DNA of 64,000 bases from Epiperipatus broadwayi (Eukaryota; Onychophora; Udeonychophora; Euonychophora; Peripatidae): contig JAQFVV010012441.1 in the NCBI GenBank assembly GCA_028023455.1, positions 3,411,911 through 3,475,910 of the forward strand, read 5' to 3'. Below the pieces are notes generated by a model. That model saw only the letters and a list, made by a program, of their open reading frames with translations. It was not told the origin of the DNA and did no database searches. The translations under genes and the position numbers were made by a program. This document shows, piece by piece, positions 1 to 11,092 of this stretch (within the stretch, counting starts at the first letter, position 1; the number at the start of each line of letters is the position of its first letter).

Positions 1-463
1 TCAAGCTGGTGCTAGTTATTTAAAGTTTTAAAATAATTATTCTTTTTTTCCTTAAGATTGGAGACAAAACAAACACAATTTATGCCTTAATTTATTAAAT
101 ATTAAAATATCACTCTTCTAATACTTGCTGAGTTTGGCATATCAATCACAATATAAATATTAAAACCAATAAAATATGTATATTCATAACTAAAAAAAAG
201 TGGTGTGGCATACTTCAAAAAGAAATTATAAAAAATCGATTCTATAAAGTTTACAGAATTTTGTACCTTTTACAATTAAAATTAAATTCTGATATAGATA
301 AATTTGTTAACAGATAGTTACAACAATTATATATGGATTAATGTTTCTAACCTATATTTCTCTTTGGAATGAAGGTTTAATTACAAAATAGTTACATGTT
401 TGAGGGGTTTAAATTTATATATATATTATAGAGCTCTATAAAAATACATTTTAAATATTTTAC
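1..463. other. AT-rich non-coding left edge
   Basis: No coding signal, RNA gene or recognisable repeat is visible. The stretch consists of A/T runs and short TA tracts. If the minus-strand ORF that ends at 464 is a real last exon, this would be its 3' UTR, but I see no convincing AATAAA on that strand directly below it. Confidence 0.4.
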
Positions 464-736
464 CTAAGTTAAGAGTTCATGCTTGCGTTGGCAGCCGCTT
501 ATGGATGATGACTTTGATGAGGCAGGATGGGCAACTATTTTCTTACAGGTTGAGACTTGGTTCTGGGTAGGCTCTTCATTCATTGTACATCTGGAAAGGA
601 CTGGGTTTGAAGCTGGTACATTTTCCCATTTTTTTGCAGCAGCATCACAGAATTGACAGGTTCTCTCCACACCGAAGATGCACGCTCTTCCCCTGGAGAA
701 CGTCCGGCAGGGAAGGTTAACTCTTCTACTACTCAT
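464..736 (-). CDS. Unidentified minus-strand ORF, possibly a terminal exon
   Basis: A 90-codon ATG-started frame stands out because its base composition is clearly richer in G+C than its surroundings and its residues look protein-like rather than Lys/Asn/Ile/Phe-rich. It is basic at the start (SSRRVNLPCR), has five Cys residues including a CQFC pair near the middle, and has a Ser/Lys-rich tail ending in stop TAA. The frame stays open upstream of the ATG for seven codons to a TAG. A good splice donor (CCT then GTAAGA) lies inside it on the minus strand, so it may be an internal exon rather than a terminal one. No promoter, partner exon or poly(A) signal was found. I do not recognise the family. 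A chance ORF or the relic of a mobile-element gene cannot be excluded. Confidence 0.25.
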   Translation of the reverse strand: MSSRRVNLPCRTFSRGRACIFGVERTCQFCDAAAKKWENVPASNPVLSRCTMNEEPTQNQVSTCKKIVAHPASSKSSSISGCQRKHELLT

Positions 737-1486
737 GAGCCATTGTAAGACATGAAACTAGCATGAAGTCTTTTACACTCAGCAGTTCAAAAAAAAAAAA
801 AACATTACCCAGTATTCATATGTCTATCAAAACCAACTTTTCCCTGCAAACCACCAAATATTATATTAATTTATGAACCTTTAGATATTTTTAATTTCCC
901 AGATTGTTCTTTTTTTTTTAGAATTTATTTTTATTGGAAAAGAAAATACACTTAGGTTGACTAATTCTTCATTTATACTCCACTAACAAACCATATTATC
1001 GCAGAGTCATGTCAGAGGACTTCAACTGCTCATAAAGACAAGAAGCCATTTGTATCTTTATGAAAATGTGTTTTTACAAAGTTCTCCCAAAGACATAGAA
1101 ATCCCAGACTTTAGCTAAATGTTTAGCAACACTGTGAGTAAATGTTTTAATTACCAAATGACTCGCCTTATTTTCTATTTTAGAAAAATATACAAAAAAA
1201 TGCATTTCAATGTTAATAATATATATATATACTACTATAATTTAACTATGCGCACATTCTGCGTATTGTTTTTTTTTTTTTTTAATAATGAGAGTGAAAA
1301 ATTATTTATTAGATCTATCACTCTAGGTTCATTTTATTGCATTGAAATAAATATCATTAAGCTCTGTGTATGCATTCACACAAACAGCTTCAATATATAT
1401 ATATATATATGTTGAAAATATCTATTATAAATTGCATGTTAAAGCATATAGTATAAGTTTTTTAGTTTGCAAATTTTAGTAGTATG
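737..1486. other. AT-rich spacer with TA microsatellites
   Basis: No gene is supported. Present are poly(A)/poly(T) runs and short (TA)n tracts (around 1219 and 1392). The nominal 98-codon open frame at 1119-1415 is Tyr/Phe/Ile/Asn-rich, which is what AT-rich noise encodes. Confidence 0.4.
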
Positions 1487-1494
1487 GTTTGGAA

Positions 1495-1893
1495 CAGGGG
1501 TCCCCAATCCTATGTCTGCGGGCACCATGGTGCCCGCAGACCATTTTACGTGTGCCCGCCGCTATCCCAAACATGATAAAAAATTATTTATCTGATACAA
1601 ATAAATTTAATTTTTAAAATTTACTATAAATTATTGTATTATATTGTAATCAAATTGTAGGACATACTATACTTTTACAGCGTAAAAATATAAATGTTAA
1701 TTATATGTTAAAATTTTATTTTTGAAATATATATTTTTTTGTACATTATGTATATTATTAACAATATCCAACTATAAATTTATATTGAAAAAATAAATGG
1801 TGTCCCCCACCTGGTTAAAAAAATAAATGGTGCCCGCCACCTGGCCGGTATTATAAGATGTGCTCTTAAGTGCAAAAAGGTTGGGGACCCCTG
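1495..1893. mobile_element. Non-autonomous hAT-type MITE
   Basis: The 399-bp element starts CAGGGGTCCCCAATC and ends GGTTGGGGACCCCTG, which are near-perfect terminal inverted repeats of the CAGGGGTCCCCAA type known from hAT (Charlie-like) transposons. It is flanked by a perfect 8-bp duplication GTTTGGAA (1487-1494 and 1894-1901), the size made by hAT transposases. There is no transposase, so it needs one supplied in trans. Inside are a perfect 28-bp palindrome (1514-1541) centred on CCATGG and two adjacent copies of an AAATAAATGGTG...CCACCTGG unit near the right end. The intact target duplication and matched ends suggest a fairly recent insertion. Confidence 0.93.
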
Positions 1894-1901
1894 GTTTGGA
1901 A

Positions 1902-3404
1902 CCAAATATATAAAGAGATTACTGTAAATTATTTCTTGTAAACAACTTCAACGCACATATTATCTTAAAAGTAAAGAGCCAATACTCTTCAAATTTATTA
2001 TAGCATATAAAAATGTCTGATTTTATACGTATTTTAATGTCTAGTTTTATACTATACATATATATATAAACACACATCACCCTTAAAAAGTTTTAATATT
2101 AAAAAAAAAAAAATCCAATTTAAATATTTTGGATATATTTAAAATGTACATTTCCTAGAGGATATACAGCGACTAGACATTAAAACTGATTTATCAATAC
2201 TTATGCAATCTGCTACAAGTATTAATGATTAAGAAAAGACTTTTTGTTAAACTTTTAAAAATAATTATTGCCTTCCAGCATATTCTAAATTCACTAATCA
2301 TGAAATTTCACCGTATTCATAATTGATAATAAAAAAATTTTAAATAGAAAAGTATATGGGAGGGGGAAGGGGGTGTTAACCAGAAAAATTGATTAATATA
2401 TAGAAGTAAAAAAGTTTTATTTTTTTAACCATGCAAACGAAAAACTTTAAATAAGAGTTCTAGTCAGGCTTTTGATTTTTTTTTTTTTTTAACAGATAAC
2501 TAATTAGCCCATAGCTGACTCAGTCAACTATCTAATATTAGCAAATGAGTGTTTTGTTATTTTTAATTACAGAATAAACCAAGAATTGACAAGTCTATGA
2601 GGTGTGTTTTTTCCACTGGTTTCTCTTTGGGGAGGAGATGGGCTGTTGGAGATATTTTTGTTCTGCAATTGAACTGTCGTGCTCATGTGCCTATGTAATT
2701 ATTGTTTATTTATGTTTTATGTAGAACATGGTACAACTGGGCATCTTATAAGTGCACAAGTTTTAATAAGAATACACTGATCTTAAGTTTTGACTGACTG
2801 ACAATTTTCTTCAAGCCTTTTTAAATATAAATAATTAAAGCAATGTACATTAATTCTTTGTGTCCATAATATTTGGTTTGTAGTTATATTGAGATTAGCG
2901 AAGTTTGTAAATTATAGCAAACCATATATAGATGTATGTATATACTGTATGAGTTTCATTTGTGTATTTTTTTTTAATTGTGGATAACTGAAATCACTGA
3001 TATAGGGGTGCTGTAATATTAATTTGAGTCCAGAAGACCATTAAAATATGGAAGGCAGGTAATTGCAAGACGTGTTCAAAATATTCAATATTAAATAGAA
3101 CGATTAATCTGATAGAACACTTGCAAATAAACTAAAAAAAATATGTTTTTATATCAAATTCATTATTATTATCCCCTGTACTATAGCCAAGTAAATTTTT
3201 ATTGCATTATCTGTGTAAATGTGTGTGTATGTACATACAATATATCCAGTGAAGGGGTGACATTCTTTATTCAAATGCTTGTAGTGCCATATATAAATTA
3301 ATGAATGTGTCATAGTGATACATGTTAACTATTCAGAAAAATTTTAAGGGGTTAGTATGTCTGGATTACAAATTGTAATATGAAGTTAACAGTTTCATAC
3401 TTCT
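1902..3404. other. AT-rich spacer without recognisable features
   Basis: Homopolymer runs and short TA or TG tracts only. No open frame, RNA gene or paired repeat could be supported. Confidence 0.4.
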
Positions 3405-3760
3405 ATAGAGTCTCTTCAATCCTCTCTCTACCACCATAAAATCTTGCAAACCACTTGAAAATATTCTTATCCCTGTTAGCTCCATTGACATATACAATGT
3501 GAATTATTTCAAGTGTTTCAGTAACCAATTTGCCCAATTTAAAACAAAAATAATAATATTAGCAAGTTGATTCACTGTGGGGTGAGGTACAAAACATCAC
3601 ATTTCATGTTTGAACTCATAAAGCAGACATATAGCACCTTGAAATTTTTATGATGAATAAGTCAAGTAACTCATTATGTAACACATGCATTAATTCAAAA
3701 ATGGTAACATGGAGAAGCATCAGTTGCCTTTTCACTGGGATACACTGTTTGTGTTCATAT
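3405..3760 (-). pseudogene. Mariner transposase N-terminal fragment, copy 1
   Basis: Minus-strand translation of about 3480-3405 gives DKNIFKWFARF followed by GGRERIEE. This matches the second helix-turn-helix region of mariner transposases (consensus of the form F.WF.RF..GRE..E). About 70 bp upstream on the same strand is a frameshifted version of the preceding CFKLGK element. The same DNA, including the presumed untranslated leader up to 3760 (shared CCTTTT.ACTG..ATACAC), recurs at 39105-39395. No DDE catalytic part lies nearby, so this is a truncated dead copy. Confidence 0.65.
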
Positions 3761-5279
3761 ATCATATATTAAAATGCTACAGCATAAAAATAGTATATAC
3801 TACTTATCAAAAAATTAGTATTATCATAACCAAGTGTAAAGATTCAGTCACTCTTGAGACTCATGGAGTTTAGGAAATTTCATGTGGCATTTGTAAAGCT
3901 TCTTAGGTAGGTATGAGCAATTATAACATCAGTACTAGAAGAGATGGAAATGCTAATGCAATTAAACAATACTCATCAGCAGCAGTACTCGTTCCATGCT
4001 ATTGATTCAGGTCTCAGTATTGATTTTTCTAATATCAGAATCAAACAAGCTATTGAGTTTCGAAAAAGACCAAATTTATATCAATAAATGTGATGACACA
4101 TGCCAACTTTCTCCTATTTAGAAGAATTTTTTTAAAAAACTTATTACTCTAAAGATTTTCTATTAGTAGAACTTTAACATTGTTATAAATCAGAGCTTAC
4201 AGTGCCTCAGCAATCATCTTTATAATATTTTAGTCATCATCCAGTTGATGGTTTGTGTGATCAGGCCAAAAGATCGATATACTCATAATCAAAGTCATAC
4301 TCAGATGAATCCACAAAGTGTTTCATTTATATTTATAACCCATGAAAATCTTTATATTAACATATGATGGACACAGTGCATAGTAAAGTATTATTAAGTG
4401 AACAAGTTATGAATTGACCCCCCCCCCTTAAGATAATCAACTGTTGAAATGGAACAGGCACATAGTGCTATTATTTAGAGGGCATAAACTTATCAATTAA
4501 TTTTCATTGCTAAAGCTTAAATCATTCTTTAATTAGCCTACTGCAGGGGAACTGCCTCTAACAATTCTCGCAAAGAACATTTCAATATTAACCATATACT
4601 TGTAATTATGGAACTATTCTTTCTTTTTTTAACAATCAATTGTTGAACTATTGTTAGATATAGCAAATCCATTATAGGTATATGATATTTGTCATTAAAT
4701 TTGTGTCTATGGGTGTTGAAGAGTCTTTATTGTCACCCATCATCAAAATAGTGAATTAGGCAGGTGACAATAGATATATAGTGATTCTGGCTCTGAATAA
4801 GTATAAATTAACAATTTTTTTTTAATATCCTATCATTAAGTCAAAAACCATTTTATATACTGAAGCAGTCAAATCTGTTGCACTTATTTTGCTTCACTGT
4901 CTAGTGATGTTCGGAACCTTCAAACAGGGGTTCGAACTCAGTTGTGTAGTAATAAATCACTAGGGAGTGCAGGTATACATATGCACATGATTATTTTACC
5001 TCTTATTAGTTAAGCCTTATCCTCATTTAATAATATCAATTTAATTATAAAATATACAAATTTCCATCACGGTAAATAATCGTGCGTGTGTGTGTGTAAC
5101 AGATAAACGGTTATAACAATGTTATTAAATATGTTTGGGTTACATATATATTTTTATTGGTGTATTATTTAGTTTGAGAGAAAGTTCTAGAGAATAACTA
5201 AAAATTTTCAAACAAAAGAGTGCCTTATTTGAATTTTAAAAAAAAACTTGTTGGCATAGATTTATTTTAAAAGATTTAC
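3761..5279. other. AT-rich spacer
   Basis: No gene is supported. Contains a C9 run near 4419 and a short GT tract near 5083. A short GGTTCGAACTC at about 4930 resembles a Pol III B box, but no tRNA fold or A box accompanies it. A segment near 4530-4590 loosely resembles one at about 38170-38225 (shared AATTAGCC.ACT.CAGG), a hint of an old dispersed repeat. Confidence 0.3.
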
Positions 5280-8000
5280 GTTATTTAACATTTATCCTGC
5301 GGGTCTATTTTCAGCTCAAAATTGACTAAAAGATGCTCTCTTGAACTTATCTCTCATTCATATTTTAAAATAGAGGTATAACAGTTGGCCGTTAACGGAC
5401 ATCCGGGAATTACCAGAGGCAGTCTCAATGGGTATAAATACAGCCAAACTTTCTATGTAAAATACTCTGCATTTGATGTTCAAAAGGTGTTGTAGGAAGA
5501 ATCTATGTCACTCAAAATTTTAACATTATGAATAGTGAGTAGAAAAGAAATTTGCTTCCCTGATCTTTCCAAGATCAGATCCAAGCTATTGTACTCTTAA
5601 GCCATCGCCGCGTGAATACTGCCAAAATGAACTCTCAAATAAACTAGGAAAGGATGCCAGCCACTATTTTCCCAAAAATCTGCCATATTGACTGTATTTC
5701 TCCAAAATGAAATCAACATATGTGTATACGGCCATCAAGTCATCAAACAACTAAAGGTAATTCTCCGCCGCAATATGAACTCTAAAAACCTCTATCTAAA
5801 TGCTTGTAATATTCTTTAAAATGTAAATTTTTCAACCTCCAGCTATGTAAAGTTATTTTTGTTTAAATTGTCTCTTTATAAAACTTCCATTTATGTAATA
5901 TCTGTGTGATTTAAAATGTAATCTGCCTATTTTCACAATCGGTAATACAAAGCCGATTATTAACTGCTTAAAATAATGACTTTCTTTTAGCATGAATCTA
6001 TAATTTTTATTTTCTAAACTCGATTGCTGGATTTCACTCTTGCTGTCCTATTATTTTTAAATGTGGCAACTTTTAATTGATTTTATGTTAATCATACATA
6101 CTTTAATATGCTAATAATTCAACCTGGTGAACCAATATTGTCTCATTTTACTATTCCACCATTTTGGAATCTTAAATCAATAAACATAAGCTTTCTTACT
6201 AAATTCTAAAGTTCGCCCGGTTGAATAATATTCTTAAATTGTTTTTTTTTCTTTCACGATATACTATTCGTAATCATTTAAAAGATATCATTTACTATTA
6301 TTTTAACACTATTGATTTAGAAAATTTAGTATTGAGTAAATTAAAGTTCATGACCTTACCTTTAATTAGTAATCTAATATTTGATTAGCCCGCCATCTAA
6401 CGATGATTTTAATTAAATCTTTTTCTTCTCAAATGTATTGATATTGTTTAACGAAGGGAGTTATATATTCTCCTTTTTATAATTGATGTTCTAACTAGTC
6501 TTTTAGGCAAATTATGTGCCATTAAGGATGACTTGTATCATGTCATGTCATTACGCCAGATTTGATTACTTTCTAAGGCCTTAATAAATCAGTGTCACTA
6601 CAGACCTGAAATCCTCGGCGTTGCTTATCAATGATAACGTACATAAATCTACATGTTGTTTTGTCAAACTTTTCTTCGTTACCAGATTATTTAAGGCACA
6701 TTTCTCAGTGCAGTGTGGAGGCCCCGACTCCAAAGGTTGTGTTTGGTTGTGTTAGGCTCTATATGGGTTAACATTTGGAATCCACGAAACCATAATATCC
6801 TACCAACCACTTCTTCGGATGCCATCTGTCATAAGCGCAGATTTTCGCTATAAAGTTGATGAAGCTTCTCATCCTTCCTGACATTATCATTCGGTCTGCA
6901 CTCAGTAATTTATATTTTATTGTACCCTTTATTCGTCTGTAAGTTGTAATGCTATGATCTCTTAAGCCATCCCAAGCTTTCGTTTTATCATATTAATTTA
7001 GTTAGCAATGTCACATGTTAAGGCACACTTAAGCTGTCCGCCTTCTCGTTAAACAGTCCTTAAATACATTGAGAAATAACTCCTAATAAATCCTATAAAA
7101 GTCAAATCATGTGACCGAATGTGAAGATAAATGTGCTCTTTTCAATTCAAATGTAAATAGTAAATGTTGAATACATTTTATAATTTAAAACATAATTAAT
7201 CTGCAGTTAATATAATTGCGATAAAATCCACTTATAATTATTGAAATTCGTTAGATTATTTATTTAAAATATAGCGTTCAGAATATAAGCCCCGTAAACT
7301 TGATATCTTTTATTAGCATATTAAGCCACATCATTTGATTAGTTGCTGTTTTCATTAATACTTGTATTTGGTATCTGCATATCCATTAATCCTTAAGTTA
7401 TGTTGCTTGGGTCAGTACGGAGTGCGCAAATAAATATGTGAAACCCAGAGAGCATTCATTATGTTTAAACAGATTCATGATGTATTTAATCCTTTATATC
7501 ATCCATTTTGTTTATATACAAATTTAACCACATTATTAATATTATTATCAATAAATTGATCGTTAATAATCTAATCTATATTTTATTCATTCATGCATGC
7601 ACATCTGTTATTATATTGCGTCATCCTTTAGTTAATCCTTAGATCTCTTGTTTCTCTGCTGACGCTCTGGGACGGGGGTATTAGAAATTTCATTTGCTAT
7701 CGTCAGAAATGTTGTTCGTAATTTTATAGATTTGGGAAATAGGCAATAGGGCGGGGTTCATGATTATTCCTAACTTCTGTATCTCGCATATGATTGAACT
7801 CTAGGTACTTTTGCCTAGATGCTAGCTCTTGTTAGACGAACATACAATTCTGACTGGTACAATACTTACTTGTGAGCAATTTTCATCTCTCTTGAAGTCG
7901 TGACTTAAAATTGATCACATAAACAAACTACCTTTTATACTATAGAATTATGTTTTGTATAATACATATCTTTATCAGGTACGCCGGAGACTCAAACTGC
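5280..8000. other. Non-coding block that retains CpG dinucleotides
   Basis: This stretch has no open frame of 60 codons or more, yet it carries roughly 20 or more CpG per kb by eye, against about 4 per kb in the next 1.3 kb to the right. A TATA-like box (GGGTATAAATAC) sits at about 5430. The short phrase CTTAAGCCATC occurs twice (about 5598 and 6961). No terminal repeats were found. It could be a recent insertion not yet worn down by methylation-driven mutation, an unmethylated regulatory or ncRNA locus, or a conserved element. Confidence 0.4.
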
Positions 8001-9451
8001 TTTAATCATGCCAGAATAATAGTATAGTTTCTTATGTTAATTATTTTTTTGCTGATTTTTTTTTGTAGATGGAATGTTATAAGCACATAATTTAATTTAT
8101 CCAAACCAACTTCATAACATTAAACACATATTATGAGTGATAATTTCTACTTGATTTACAATTTTTATGTGTTTTGTCAAACATTATATTGTATATTTAT
8201 ATATACATGCAAATTTATTGACAAAAGATATGCGGTAAAAAGGTTAATATTATACAACTAACATATCTATTCAACTAAACATTCTTTTGAACTGCTCATT
8301 TTGGAGAAAAATTATAAGTAAGAACATATATTAATTTTAGGATTTATTTTACATAGTTGAATGTGCAAGAAATGTAATGGTTCAGATTAATTTATGTATA
8401 TATATGTGAATAAGAATGTTTTTTTTACCCACAGGTTAATTGGATATGTAGTGCCATATAAGGTTTTATTATTATTTTACTAATGTAGAATTGTTAATTA
8501 GACAATTAAATGTAATACAGGGTTGAAAGCAACATTTAAACTGTAGACTATTACAATATGCTGAAGAAAGTACTATGTGAATGAAAATTATTGTGATATC
8601 AAAGATCTCGATTCAGAATATATTTTGTTTAAAAAATTAAAGTGAACTAATTTTCTCTCTAAAATATAATAAATTAACATAATATTGCTTCTTACAGTGA
8701 GGAAATATTTCATACGTTAAATGTAACTTTAATGTAATTTCAGTGTTGAGCACTCTTGTCAAAGACATTTGACAATGCTGCTGGGCACTGAAAATGTATT
8801 AAGGTTATAATCAGTGTTTTCAATAATGTAATAAAATGTATTAGAAATTTTACAGCTACAAAAACTCTATTTAGTATTACTATAATTAACTGTTACTTAA
8901 TAATGATGGTAAACTTGGTAATTGCTATATGATTCACCCTGAACAGTTTAGTCAAATGATAGATGTTGCAGACTTGATCTAGAATAAATCGATTTCAATT
9001 AAATGGAACTGATGTATTCATTCTGACTTTTTGGTTTTTTAATGTTTTTGTGGTCTGTTTATTTTTTTATTTTTTTGGAATTGTTATATCATGTTACAGC
9101 AATGGTATAGACTGATAGCAATAAGATTCTAAATCCAGGTAGAAAAATGTGAAATAAAATCTAAATACAACATATTTTTATTAGTATGTTTTGCATTGTG
9201 TTTAGCCCAGAGAATATAAGAAAATGAAAACATCTTGGAAAACTATTATCATTCACCCAAAATTCATTGTTCCAGAGCTTTTTCTGATTTGCGAATTTTT
9301 TGGATTTTAATACTAGATCTTTTATTTTTTCATTATAAGTCCAAACTTTATGGAGATAGAAAAAAAATTGATAGCTCACTACAATTATAGATGTTTACTT
9401 CTTTCTTTCTTTTTTATCTTGGATTTTGTTTAGCTAAATAGATATTGATTT
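8001..9451. other. CpG-poor AT-rich spacer
   Basis: No coding frame, RNA gene or repeat pair can be supported. The composition returns sharply to the CpG-depleted background. Confidence 0.4.
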
Positions 9452-9514
9452 TATAAACAAATCTTCTTGCATCCATTGATTACTAAAGCTTGCACTGGGT
9501 GGCACTATTGTATA
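9452..9514. repeat. Isolated end of a foldback element family
   Basis: This stretch contains the reverse complement of the terminal phrase CCCAGTGCAAGC, then TTAGTAATCAATGGATGCA, which forms the left end of the foldback at 61889-62757 and, diverged, its right end. Only one terminus is seen here, so it is a solo or truncated copy of the same non-autonomous family. Confidence 0.7.
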
Positions 9515-10971
9515 GAAAAATTGCTATTATTCCTACTAATGGTATTCTGCCTGTATTTTAAATACTCATTCGCTTTATCTTTTTATAAAGTATATACAGT
9601 ATTTGGTTCTATTTATAAGTATTTTTAATCGTAGATTAATTACCTTTTAACTGTTGACCTTAGATATTTTTATAATATAGATTTAAAATTTTTCCATTTT
9701 CTATCTTTCCTAATATTTTCCAGAAGAGTCGTGATTAATTTATCTCTGATAAAAATAATGAATGAATGAAAAATTCATCTCTTATTCTATTTTTTTTCTC
9801 TTTCTCTGCTCTTTTTTAACACACATTTATCGTTTGATGACAATTGATTTTTTTTTTAGTATAAGGGAAATAATCTTTATTTACTTTTTTTTTTAAAAAA
9901 AAATATCACTTTCCTAGGGATCATTAAGATGAAAAAACTTCTTCCAGCCGTAGACTAGAAAAATATGGCTCACCATTCTTTTAGAAATCAGTAGTAAATT
10001 GTGATAAATGCTTTAGTGACTTCTGAAAGTGAATAATAAATAACTAGTTTTTCCCCAAGGAACTGTAATAGATTTTTACTGGTGTTTTAACACTATATAA
10101 ATCTTAGTAATAGATTTTGATGATTGATATGGTAAAAACAACGTATATATGTATGTGTACTCTTGATATATTTTATACATGAGGAGAGGAGGAAATCAAA
10201 AAATAAGTGAAACACTTTCTACTTGTTAAATTCAAAACAAACTTATTTTAACAGGATTTTTTTAGTGTAGTCTTGTTGAAGTTACATCCTCTTTGTTTCA
10301 GTCTTATCCCAAGATTCTTATTCTATCAAAGAAGAAAGAGTTCCATTTAACTTTTCATTTGTAATGTTGTTGTTTTTTATATAAATAGTAAGTGGGAAGA
10401 GGTAACTTGTGGTTTGTAGTAGCCAAAAAAATCTAATTCCTCCTACATGGACTGCATCATATTTTGTTTTTGAGGTCTGTGATCAGTAATTTGCTGTCCA
10501 GACTTGGTTAGCCTGAAATTCTTATCTTCTGGCTAACACTAGCTGTATATCTGATTAGCTAGTTGGTTGTATAATAGCGACCTGAAACAAAAATCCTAAG
10601 CTTTCTTAATTTCCTGTAAAAATTCCCAAGGTTCTTTTTGTTTAGATTTGAATTCACATATCATATATGGCAAATAGCACTACCATAGACAATGATAGTT
10701 TTTTATTAAATTTTGAACTGTACTGTGAGAGAAGGATTTAATAATTGCAAAATGAAGTCCATTAATCTGACAACTTTTAATTCAAATACTTGTACTGGAC
10801 AAAATTGCAGTTTTGTATTAATATAATAAATATAAGTACATTCTTTATTTTAAAGTGTTATATTTTTATTAATAAAATAAATTTATATGTATGTAAAAAT
10901 ATTTACATAATAAAGTTTATTTCAGAAGAATATGGAAGAAGGGACATTTTTGGATTAATGACAATCTTTCT
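9515..10971. other. AT-rich spacer
   Basis: Nothing supportable beyond A/T homopolymers. Confidence 0.4.
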
Positions 10972-11092
10972 GTATTTCTTTTTTTTTTTTTAAGTGTCAT
11001 AGCATCGGCCGGGACGCGAACCCGGACAACTGCCTGCAAGTGCAAGGCAGTCGCGCTGACCTCTCGACCACCAACGCAAGACGTATTTCTTT
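10972..11092 (-). mobile_element. Retroposed tRNA (minimal SINE) with A-tail and target duplication
   Basis: On the minus strand a tRNA-like body is followed by a short ATGACACTT linker and a run of 12 A. The unit is bounded by a perfect 10-bp direct repeat, GTATTTCTTT on the + strand (10972-10981 and 11083-11092). tRNA body, A-tail and a target-site duplication next to an A/T-rich site are the hallmarks of LINE-mediated retroposition. It is so short that it is either a tRNA retropseudogene or a founder-type SINE. Confidence 0.85.
11001..11077 (-). tRNA. tRNA-like retrocopy, probably non-functional
   Basis: The minus strand folds as a cloverleaf: acceptor stem GCGTTGG with CCGATGC (7 bp, two G-T pairs), D stem GTCG/CGAC, anticodon stem TGCCT/AGGCA, and T arm CCGGG-TTCGCGT-CCCGG (5-bp stem, 7-base loop). 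Internal Pol III boxes are recognisable: A box TGGTCGAGAGG, and B box GGTTCGCGTCC with one departure from GGTTCGANTCC. The anticodon loop is 9 bases (TGCACTTGC) instead of 7 and looks like an internal TTGCA duplication, so the anticodon cannot be assigned securely. The expanded loop and the retroposition hallmarks argue for a pseudogene or SINE head rather than a working tRNA. Confidence 0.75.
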
